From Gemmatimonadota bacterium (GTDB lineage: Bacteria; Gemmatimonadota; Gemmatimonadetes; Longimicrobiales; Gaopeijiaceae), in contig PCCM01000026.1 of assembly GCA_002731735.1 (NCBI GenBank), forward strand, positions 8,558 through 15,326: 6,769 nt of DNA, in the 5' to 3' direction. The translations under genes and the position numbers were made by a program. Within the stretch, counting starts at the first letter, position 1. Each line of letters opens with the position of its first letter. The notes under the pieces were generated by a model, which saw only the letters and a list, made by a program, of their open reading frames with translations, had not been told where the DNA came from and did no database searches. Shown piece by piece: positions 1 to 6,286 of this stretch.

Positions 1-2579
1 CAGATCCCGATCTCGAGATCCGGACGAACGCCTCGCCCGAGTTCGACAGCCATCCGCATGATCTTTCCAACGCCATCTACGTCTAGGGTCGCGAACGGGT
101 TATCGGGGAGCACACCCTGCTCGATATAGTCATAGAGGAATCCGGACTCCGCATCGTCCCGAGAGATGCCGAACACGGTCTGGGTCAGATCGTTCGTTCC
201 AAACGAGAAGAACTCGGCCGTCCTGGCAATCTCGTCCGCCGTCAGGGCCGCCCGGGGAATCTCGATCATCGTCCCGAGCTTGTACGGGATCTCCTGCTCC
301 TCTTCATCCATCACTTCCCGCGCCTCCTCGTCCACGAGTCGACGCTGGGTCCGGAACTCGTTCACGTGTGAGACCAGCGGGACCATGACCTCGAGCTTCA
401 CGTCGACCCCTGCGCGCATGCAGCGAGCCGCCGCTTGAAAGAGCGCACGCGCCTGCATCCGGGTCAGCTCCGGGAGTAACATTCCGAGACGGACACCCCT
501 CGTACCCAGCATCGGGTTCATTTCCATGAGATCCTCGGTGCGTCCGAGGAAGTCCTGCTTCTCTCGGATCTCCTCGAGCGTCTCGTCGATCTCGTGGAGA
601 GTGTCCAGGTGCTGAAGCCTGACCTTGAGCTCCGCCAATTCCCGGAGGAGTTCCTGATGGTCGGGGAGAAACTCGTGGAGCGGTGGGTCCAGGAGACGGA
701 CCACAACTGGCAACCCGTCCATTGCCCTAAAGAGTCCTTCGAAATCGCCACGCTGAAGGGGGAGGAGCCGATCGAGGGCGTCGTCACGCTCCACGTGGTT
801 CCGAGCCATGATCATCTCCCGCATCACTGGGAGTCGATCCTCCTCGAAGAACATATGCTCCGTGCGGCAGAGCCCGATCCCCTGTGCCCCCATATCGCGG
901 GCACGGCGCGCATCATCCGGGTAATCCGCATTTGCCCACACCTCCAGCCTCCGGAATTCATCCGCCCAACCAAGCAGTTCGTTGAGCCAGGGGTCCTCGA
1001 GGTCGGGGATGACAGTCGGCAGGGCGCCCAGGTAAACTTCACCGCGAATCCCATCGATGGAGATCTCCGCACCTTCACGAATCGTAAAATCTCCAACCCG
1101 CGCCTCGCGGTCGACCAGATCGATCTCCAGAGCCTCCACCCCCACGACGGCCGGCTTGCCGAACTGGCGCGCAACCAGCGCAGCATGGCTGGTCCGTCCC
1201 CCTCGGCTGGTGACGATGCCCTGCGCTGCTAGCATCCCATGAACGTCGTCGGGCCTCGTCTCGGGGCGGACCATGATTACGGCCTTCCCGTCCTCCCTGG
1301 CCCATCTTTCCGCCGTGTCTGCATCGAAAGCCACGACGCCTACGGCGGCTCCAGGCGACACGTTCAGACCGTGTGCAAACACGCTGGCCGCGCTTCTGGC
1401 CTCTTCATCGAACTGAGGGTGGAGATAGAAATCCACCTGCTCGGGGCTCACCCGGAGCACCGCCTCCTCTCGGCCGAGAAGCTCCTCAGCGACCATGTCC
1501 ACGGCGATCCGAACCTCCGCCTCGGCAGTGCGCTTGCCGTTCCGGGTCTGGAGAAGCCACAACGTTCCATGTTCGACCGTGAATTCGAGATCCTGCATGT
1601 TTCTATAGTGGTGCTCGAGCCTATCGGCGATCTGACAGAGTTCTTCGTGGGCTTCAGGAAACCGCTCCGCCATCACGCTGATGTCGAGGGTCTTCCGAGT
1701 CCCGGCAACGACGTCTTCTCCCTGTGCGTTCACGAGGAAGTCCCCGTGAAGGCCCGGCTCACCGGTGGAGGCGTTGCGGCTCATCACGACCCCAGTCCCC
1801 GAAGTCTCCCCCATATTCCCGAAGACCATCGTCTGGATGTTTACCGCGGTGCCGATGTCGTGCGGGATCCCCGACGCGTTCCGGTAGTCGACGGCCCGTT
1901 TCGTATTCCAGGACTCGAATACGGCCTCCGTAGCGGCCTGGAGCTGATCGAGAGGCTCGGTCGGGAAGGGCGCCCGCGTATGGGTCTTTACGAGGTCCCT
2001 GAACCGCTGGGTGATGGCCATCCAGTCCTCGGCCCCGAGCTCCGGATCAGTCTCGACCCCGGCAGCCATTCGACTCTGTTCGAGGACCTCTTCGAACACC
2101 TCGTCTTCCATCCCGCGGACCACGGTGCCGAACATCTGGATCAACCGCCGGTAGGAGTCGTACACGAAGCGCGGGTCGCCCGTGAGTTCCACCAGCCCTT
2201 CGGCCACTTCGTCGTTCATCCCCAGATTCAGGATCGTGTCCATCATCCCGGGCATGGAGAACTTGGCCCCCGAGCGACAGGATACGAGAAGGGGTTTTTC
2301 GGGATTGCCGAACTCCTTCCCTGTTTCAGCCTCGATGCGGCGCAGACCCTCGATCTGTTGTTCCCAGATCTCCGCCGGGAACACACCTTCTTCGCCGAGA
2401 TAAGCGATGCATGCCTCGGTCGTCACGGTGAAGCCAGGGGGCACGGGGACCTGAATGCGCGACATCTCGGCCAAATTCGCGCCTTTGCCTCCGAGCAGCG
2501 CGCGCACCGCCTCCCAGTCGCCCGCCGAGGCTTCCGCCGCCTCAAGTTCAGTGAACAGATACACCCACTTCCGATCCAT
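1..2579 (-). CDS. ppdK: Pyruvate, phosphate dikinase, missing its C-terminal end at the window edge
   Basis: Cytoplasmic enzyme interconverting ATP, phosphate and pyruvate with AMP, pyrophosphate and PEP. I translated 859 complete codons from the ATG at 2579; bases 2-1 (TG) begin codon 860, which by alignment is the catalytic Cys of the 'GICGE' motif. No frameshift or stop was seen. Domains in order: ATP-grasp part (GGKGANLAEM at 30-39, RSGAKFSMPGMMDT at 102-115, MVFGNMGETSGTG at 251-263, LQTRNGKRT at 343-351); phosphohistidine domain with His465 in GGRTSHAA, preceded by Thr463, the residue phosphorylated by PPDK regulatory proteins in other species; PEP/pyruvate barrel (GIGLCRTEHMFF at 567-578, RLLDPPLHEF at 628-637, TMIEIPRAALTADEI starting at 770, SFGTNDLTQT around 792-801). 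Arg572, Arg628, Glu773 and Asp797 match known active-site residues. Odd points: a longer helical stretch at 640-687, and Cys101, Ala270 and Thr693 at usually different positions. It follows the propeller gene by 69 nt on the same strand. Confidence 0.97.
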   Translation of the reverse strand, partial: MDRKWVYLFTELEAAEASAGDWEAVRALLGGKGANLAEMSRIQVPVPPGFTVTTEACIAYLGEEGVFPAEIWEQQIEGLRRIEAETGKEFGNPEKPLLVSCRSGAKFSMPGMMDTILNLGMNDEVAEGLVELTGDPRFVYDSYRRLIQMFGTVVRGMEDEVFEEVLEQSRMAAGVETDPELGAEDWMAITQRFRDLVKTHTRAPFPTEPLDQLQAATEAVFESWNTKRAVDYRNASGIPHDIGTAVNIQTMVFGNMGETSGTGVVMSRNASTGEPGLHGDFLVNAQGEDVVAGTRKTLDISVMAERFPEAHEELCQIADRLEHHYRNMQDLEFTVEHGTLWLLQTRNGKRTAEAEVRIAVDMVAEELLGREEAVLRVSPEQVDFYLHPQFDEEARSAASVFAHGLNVSPGAAVGVVAFDADTAERWAREDGKAVIMVRPETRPDDVHGMLAAQGIVTSRGGRTSHAALVARQFGKPAVVGVEALEIDLVDREARVGDFTIREGAEISIDGIRGEVYLGALPTVIPDLEDPWLNELLGWADEFRRLEVWANADYPDDARRARDMGAQGIGLCRTEHMFFEEDRLPVMREMIMARNHVERDDALDRLLPLQRGDFEGLFRAMDGLPVVVRLLDPPLHEFLPDHQELLRELAELKVRLQHLDTLHEIDETLEEIREKQDFLGRTEDLMEMNPMLGTRGVRLGMLLPELTRMQARALFQAAARCMRAGVDVKLEVMVPLVSHVNEFRTQRRLVDEEAREVMDEEEQEIPYKLGTMIEIPRAALTADEIARTAEFFSFGTNDLTQTVFGISRDDAESGFLYDYIEQGVLPDNPFATLDVDGVGKIMRMAVELGRGVRPDLEIGI

Positions 2580-2582
2580 TTT

Positions 2583-2588
2583 CCCTCC
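2583..2588 (-). promoter_or_regulatory. Ribosome binding site of ppdK
   Basis: Read on the minus strand, GGAGGG lies just before the ATG at 2579, separated by only AAA. The match to the Shine-Dalgarno sequence is strong and the spacing is short. It supports this start, which also gives an N-terminus of normal length before the GGKGAN motif. Confidence 0.75.
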
Positions 2589-2648
2589 GTAACTGACAGA
2601 TCAACCAACTGCGGCCTAAAGGCTGTAATGCAGCGTAAGGTATTCCGC

Positions 2649-5600
2649 CTAGATTACCAACCGGATCAGTCGCTGCAACCGGACCTTGTGAGCTTCGAGC
2701 TCGGCAACCAGAACCTCGAGGCGTTCGTACATGTCTTCGCCCGGCTTCTGGTCCGCCCGCTGTGAGTTCCCGCTCAGGTAGTTTAACTGGTCCCGTAGCA
2801 TCGGTTGCGGATAACTTGAGATAGACCGATCGGTGACCAGGGCGTCGGCTATCTCCTTGAGCTGTGCCTCGACGTCACTGCCTTCCGAGACCCGGCGTAT
2901 CGCGCCCTCCAGCCTCTCGATCGTCGCATCGGCATCCTCGATCGCATCACGGATCTGAATCCCCAAGTCGAACTGCTCCTGAAGGTCGGTAACCGTCACA
3001 CCGTCCGCGGCCACACGCGGGTCCATCAGGACCTCGAAAGAGCGCGTCTGCTGCCGGCCGTCCACGGTGAGCCGCGCCATATATGTCCCCGGCACGACAG
3101 TTGGGCCGCCACGGGCCGCACCGTTCGGTCCGGGCACCGTGAGATCCCAGACGAAACGGTTCAGTCCCCGGTGGAGCGTCGGCGCTGGCGCGCCGCTTCC
3201 CGGGCCCTCGAAGCTCCTCAAGACCGAACCGGCCTCGTCCATGATCTCGATTCGTACGCTGTTCGCATCGTCGTCGAGCATGTAGTCGAGCTCGGCTCCC
3301 CGCCTGGAGTACCGCGGTTGGTCCGGTGACCCGCCACCACCGCCACCACCGCGGATGCGATAAGCGTCGAGCGGCTCAAGGAAGTTCGGCCCGCCGGCTG
3401 CCAGCCCGGATTCAATCGCCTCACCCCCCTGACGGAGAGGCGTGATGTTGTCCATGATCCAGAAGGCTCGGCCCATCGTGGAGAGGACGAGGTCGTTCTG
3501 GTGGACCTTGATGTCCGTGATCGGCGTGCGAGGCAGGTTGAGCTGAAACTGCTCCCAACTGCCGCCGTCATCGAACGACACGAACATGCCGAACTCGGTG
3601 CCCGCGTAGAGAAGACCCTCCCGCACCGGGTCCTCACGGACTGCGCGCGTCGGATGGTGAGACGGGATTCCGTTGTCGCCAGGTGTGAGCAGCGTCCAAC
3701 TCTCACCATAGTCCTCCGTCTTGTAGATGAACGGCCGGAAGTCCCCCAGCAGGGTGCGATAGCCCGCAAAATACGCCTTTGACGCGTCGTGGGGCGAGGG
3801 GTCGATCGTCTGGATCCGGCCTTCGGGTGGCATATCCGGCGGGGTCACATCCTTCCATGTATTTCCGCCGTCGCGTGTGACATGTACGGGGCCATCGTTG
3901 GCGCCGGCCCATATGACGCCCGACGCTACCGGTGACTCTTCGATGGCGTAGATGACCGAATAGTGCTCCTCACCGGTGATGTCACGCGTAATGGGCCCGC
4001 CCGACTCCATTTGACGCTCTGGACGAAACGCCGTGAGGTCGGGGCTGATCTGCTCCCAAGTGACACCCTCGTCGGTCGTCTTGTGCACGTACTGCGAGCC
4101 GTGATACACGGTGTTGGGGTCGTGCGGAGACACCTCGATGGGTACGACGCGCTGAAAACGGTACGGAAGCTCAGCCGGATTTACCCCGTACAGGTTCACG
4201 AAGCCAACGTAGTACTGCTTCTCCTGGCCGGTGTCCTGGTTGTAGCGGCCGAACCGGCCCTTGCAGTTTGCGTAGACGATCGATGGATCACCCGGCTTGG
4301 GCACCACCGGCCCCGTCTCACACCCGCCCACGGACTGCCAGTTGCCGGTATGTCCACCCGCCGAGCCGGTCCCCGGAGGATTACTCGGCACGCGGATCGT
4401 CGAGTTGTCCTGCTGTCCGGCGTACAGCCAGTACGGGAAATTGTCGTCGATGTCCACCTGGTAGAGCTCGGCGGTCGGCTGGTTATGCTGTGTCGACCAT
4501 GTCCTACCTCCATCCAAGGTCACGTTGGCGCCACCGTCGTTAGACTGGATCTGGATGCTCGGATTCTCAGGGTTGATCCAAAGGTCGTGGTTGTCGCCGT
4601 GTGGAGTCGAGCGGCGCGCGAAGGTCCGTCCACCGTCGCTCGACTCGAAGTAGCCCTCATTGTTGATGTAGACGTGGTCGGCGTCGGTCGGGTCGGCAGT
4701 AACTCCCGTGTAGTAGAACGGCCGATTCATGATGCCGCGCTGGTTGCTGACCAACTCCCACGTTTCACCAAAGTCATCGGAGCGATAAAGCCCCTCATCA
4801 GGGTCGGTCGTCTCGACCAGCGCATAAACGCGGTTCGGGGCATCTGCGGAGACCGAGAGGTCGATCTTTCCGATCAAGCCGGTCGGAAGGCCCTCGGTCA
4901 CGATCCGCCAGCTGTCGCCGCCGTCCGTCGACTTCCATACGCCGTCCTCCTGGGCCGAAGCTTCCATGCCCGAGATGATCGTCCAGGGCTGACGTTGGCC
5001 GCGCCACATCGCCGCATAGATCTCGTTCGGGTTGGCGGGGTTCAACTCCAGGTCGACGGCGCCGACCGAGTCGGAGGTGGCGAGCACATGATCCCACGAG
5101 CGTCCGCCGTCACGGGTCCGGTACACTCCGCGCTGGGGGCTCTTGCCCCACGGGTTCCCAAGAGCCGCCGCGTAGGCGACATCCGGGTTCGTCGGGTGGA
5201 CCTCGACAGAGGTGATCTGACCCATTTCCACCAAGCCGACACGGTCCCAGGTCCGTCCCGCATTATCGGAGCGATACACCCCTCGCCCTACGATCACGTT
5301 CGAGCGGAGCCCATCCGAGCCGGTACCTACGTATACGATATCGGAGTCGGACGGTGCCACCCGGATCGACCCGATCGACCCAGTCTCGAAGTATCCGTCG
5401 GAGATCGGACGCCAGGTCGTCCCATAGTCTTCCGTCTTCCACACACCTCCACCCGTGGCGCCCAGGTAGAACGTGAACGGGTGGGCCGGATGTCCGGCCA
5501 CCGCTGTGACTCGTCCGCCCCGGGACGGCCCTACGTTCCGGTAGTTGAGGGCCTGGAAGGCCTGCTCCACCGGCGAAGCCACTTCCTGGGCGATCGACTC

Positions 5601-5696
5601 CTCGGGGAACGTGATGGGATTCACCAAGGCGGCGAGCGCGAACACTCCAGAAACAGCGCGGACCTGGCTCCCCCATTTCCACTTGTTCCGACTCAT
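2649..5696 (-). CDS. Secreted Asp-box (BNR-type) beta-propeller protein with FlgD-like Ig domain
   Basis: A 1015-residue exported protein of the large 'BNR/sortilin-like repeat' group; no substrate is established and I do not assign a reaction. The N-terminus has basic residues (RNKWKWGSQVR) followed by a hydrophobic core at about 14-30, a Sec-type signal peptide with likely cleavage near SIAQ-E. Eleven Asp-box motifs (S/T-x-D-x-G-x-T/S-W/F) begin at about residues 88, 143, 194, 256, 306, 352, 393, 540, 607, 660 and 707. The spacing suggests two propellers, as in GH74 and Vps10 proteins. Cys459 and Cys478 in the gap between the seventh and eighth motifs could form a disulfide. A seven-glycine linker (783-789) leads to an Ig-like domain of FlgD type (RGLNRFVWDL at 843-852, VVPGTYMARLTVDG at 867-880). 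The last ~115 residues look helical and partly coiled-coil. The ATG at 5696 is preferred over the TTG at 5711 because GGAG sits 9 nt before it. The stop is TAG at 2651-2649. Confidence 0.93.
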   Translation of the reverse strand: MSRNKWKWGSQVRAVSGVFALAALVNPITFPEESIAQEVASPVEQAFQALNYRNVGPSRGGRVTAVAGHPAHPFTFYLGATGGGVWKTEDYGTTWRPISDGYFETGSIGSIRVAPSDSDIVYVGTGSDGLRSNVIVGRGVYRSDNAGRTWDRVGLVEMGQITSVEVHPTNPDVAYAAALGNPWGKSPQRGVYRTRDGGRSWDHVLATSDSVGAVDLELNPANPNEIYAAMWRGQRQPWTIISGMEASAQEDGVWKSTDGGDSWRIVTEGLPTGLIGKIDLSVSADAPNRVYALVETTDPDEGLYRSDDFGETWELVSNQRGIMNRPFYYTGVTADPTDADHVYINNEGYFESSDGGRTFARRSTPHGDNHDLWINPENPSIQIQSNDGGANVTLDGGRTWSTQHNQPTAELYQVDIDDNFPYWLYAGQQDNSTIRVPSNPPGTGSAGGHTGNWQSVGGCETGPVVPKPGDPSIVYANCKGRFGRYNQDTGQEKQYYVGFVNLYGVNPAELPYRFQRVVPIEVSPHDPNTVYHGSQYVHKTTDEGVTWEQISPDLTAFRPERQMESGGPITRDITGEEHYSVIYAIEESPVASGVIWAGANDGPVHVTRDGGNTWKDVTPPDMPPEGRIQTIDPSPHDASKAYFAGYRTLLGDFRPFIYKTEDYGESWTLLTPGDNGIPSHHPTRAVREDPVREGLLYAGTEFGMFVSFDDGGSWEQFQLNLPRTPITDIKVHQNDLVLSTMGRAFWIMDNITPLRQGGEAIESGLAAGGPNFLEPLDAYRIRGGGGGGGSPDQPRYSRRGAELDYMLDDDANSVRIEIMDEAGSVLRSFEGPGSGAPAPTLHRGLNRFVWDLTVPGPNGAARGGPTVVPGTYMARLTVDGRQQTRSFEVLMDPRVAADGVTVTDLQEQFDLGIQIRDAIEDADATIERLEGAIRRVSEGSDVEAQLKEIADALVTDRSISSYPQPMLRDQLNYLSGNSQRADQKPGEDMYERLEVLVAELEAHKVRLQRLIRLVI
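3331..3352 (-). repeat. Short 9-bp tandem repeat encoding a poly-glycine linker
   Basis: On the plus strand the unit CCGCCACCA occurs about 2.4 times in a row inside the propeller gene. Read on the coding strand it gives part of a run of seven Gly codons (GGT/GGC/GGG, 3350-3330) between the last propeller blade and the Ig-like domain. The 9-bp period keeps the reading frame, so copy-number change would lengthen or shorten the linker by three residues. Confidence 0.8.
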
Positions 5697-5705
5697 GATG
5701 TCTTG

Positions 5706-5709
5706 CTCC
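5706..5709 (-). promoter_or_regulatory. Ribosome binding site deciding the start of the propeller gene
   Basis: Minus-strand GGAG followed by nine bases (CAAGACATC) and then ATG at 5696. The alternative in-frame TTG at 5711 lies immediately before this GGAG and has no purine-rich Shine-Dalgarno at a suitable distance. The ATG is therefore the better start, giving MSRNKWKWG as the N-terminus of the signal peptide. Confidence 0.65.
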
Positions 5710-5749
5710 AACTCATTGTCTGGCTCCGATGTTGGGTGGGGCGATCCAG

Positions 5750-5778
5750 AGAATGTCTCTGCTAATCCCGGGGGTCAA
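5750..5778 (-). promoter_or_regulatory. Weak sigma-70-like promoter candidate for the propeller gene
   Basis: Minus-strand TTGACC (5778-5773, five of six to TTGACA) is followed after exactly 17 bp by CATTCT (5755-5750, three of six to TATAAT). Transcription would start near 5743, leaving a leader of roughly 47 nt. The -10 match is poor and the promoter consensus of this lineage is unknown, so this is a candidate only. Confidence 0.25.
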
Positions 5779-5852
5779 CAGAAGCGCGTCAGCCTGGCCA
5801 TCACCACCCATCCTCCCAAGGTTGAGCCCGAGTTTGAGTCCGATCGGGATAT

Positions 5853-5878
5853 TGGATGACGGGGGACGATGGATGACG
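5853..5878. repeat. Direct repeat of TGGATGACG with 17-bp period upstream of the amidohydrolase remnant
   Basis: TGGATGACG occurs at 5853-5861 and again at 5870-5878, just ahead of the ribosome binding site of the plus-strand gene. An 8-bp palindrome, CCGATCGG, lies slightly upstream at 5840-5847. The arrangement could be a binding site or simply a small local duplication; nothing in the sequence decides between these. Confidence 0.45.
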
Positions 5879-5881
5879 AGT

Positions 5882-5887
5882 AAGGAG
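5882..5887 (+). promoter_or_regulatory. Ribosome binding site of the amidohydrolase remnant
   Basis: AAGGAG followed by eight bases and ATG at 5896: near-ideal sequence and spacing. It shows that the front end of this gene retains a working-looking translation start although the gene body is missing. Confidence 0.75.
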
Positions 5888-5895
5888 CTCCCCAT

Positions 5896-6183
5896 ATGAA
5901 GGCTCTCACCGCCGTCACGCTCGGTGCCGTCGCAGTCGGCGGCTCCACGCTGGCCGCCTCGCGCGTACCCGTGGCACCCGATTTCTCCGCACTCCCGGTG
6001 GCGGCGCAGAGTCCTTCCTCGGCGGTCGCCCTCACCCACGTCAACGTCGTTCCCATGGGTTCAGGGCGAGTTCTGAGGGACCAGACTGTTCTTGTGGAGC
6101 AGGGTAGGATCCGCGGTTTGAGATCCGCGGACGAGGTCCAGGTTCCTGCTGGCGTAACGACGGTGCGCGGTATGCTCGGTTAG
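5896..6183 (+). pseudogene. N-terminal fragment of a secreted amidohydrolase (imidazolonepropionase-like)
   Basis: A 95-codon frame from ATG to TAG. Residues 1 to about 38 look like a Sec signal peptide (MKAL, then a hydrophobic Ala/Val/Gly stretch, likely cleavage near VAAQ-S). Residues 44-90 (ALTHVNVVPMGSGRVL, QTVLVEQGRIRGL, VQVPAGVTTV) match the N-terminal small beta-sandwich strands that open metal-dependent amidohydrolases of the imidazolonepropionase/prolidase-like group. In that family the next element is typically '(V)DG.G.xLMPGLxxMHxH', which carries the first metal-binding His residues. Here the frame reads VRGMLG and stops. Family members are usually above 400 residues, so the whole TIM barrel and all metal ligands are absent. 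The other two forward frames after 6150 show no HxH motif, and only 101 nt separate the stop from the converging aminotransferase, so this is not a simple frameshift. Alternatively it may be a short secreted protein still being expressed, as its ribosome binding site is intact. Confidence 0.7.
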
Positions 6184-6196
6184 GCTGGCCACATGG

Positions 6197-6286
6197 AGTT
6201 GCGCCGCGAAAGGAGGCCCGACCAGTGTAGAAGGAACGTCTCAGGGGAGTGATTTGTGCCACGAACTGGGAATCTCGGCGGCAACT
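6197..6286. repeat. Imperfect inverted repeat spanning the gap between remnant and aminotransferase
   Basis: AGTTGCGCCG at 6197-6206 and CGGCGGCAACT at 6276-6286 are inverted copies differing by one inserted C. They enclose 69 nt, and the right arm reaches into the aminotransferase stop codon. I saw no flanking target duplication and no transposase, and the loop is too long for a normal intrinsic terminator. The gap 6184-6284 holds no gene that I can support. Confidence 0.35.
6209..6216 (+). promoter_or_regulatory. Orphan Shine-Dalgarno sequence without a usable reading frame
   Basis: AAAGGAGG is followed by eight bases and GTG at 6225, but the next codon is TAG (6228-6230). No ATG lies within reach. 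It resembles a translation start whose gene has been lost or mutated, although a chance purine-rich stretch is possible. Confidence 0.35.

Noticed and set aside
594..1232. 212-codon plus-strand open frame
   Set aside because: Antisense shadow of the PPDK phosphohistidine and barrel regions, with no family resemblance of its own.
2600..2640. Possible terminator hairpin around AGCC-TTTA-GGCC between the propeller gene and ppdK
   Set aside because: The stem is only three to four pairs and is not followed by a T-run on the coding strand.
1239..2765. 508-codon plus-strand open frame
   Set aside because: It runs antisense to ppdK, across the intergenic gap and into the propeller gene. The minus-strand frame has clear PPDK motifs throughout, so this is a shadow.
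2649..5696. Annotation of the propeller protein as a GH74 xyloglucanase or a sialidase
   Set aside because: Asp-boxes mark the fold, not the activity. I could not identify the paired catalytic acids of GH74 or the Arg triad and RIP motif of sialidases.
5697..5711. Upstream TTG start adding five residues to the propeller protein
   Set aside because: No Shine-Dalgarno precedes the TTG, whereas the ATG at 5696 has GGAG at 9 nt and begins a normal signal peptide.
3963..5765. 600-codon plus-strand open frame
   Set aside because: It lies wholly opposite the propeller gene and slightly beyond its start, its translation is rich in Arg, Val and His with no recognisable domain, and GC-rich third positions of the true gene explain the lack of stops.
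6150..6230. Frameshifted continuation of the amidohydrolase
   Set aside because: The two other forward frames past 6150 contain no MPG or HxH motif, and one of them stops at 6230. The missing barrel is not there.
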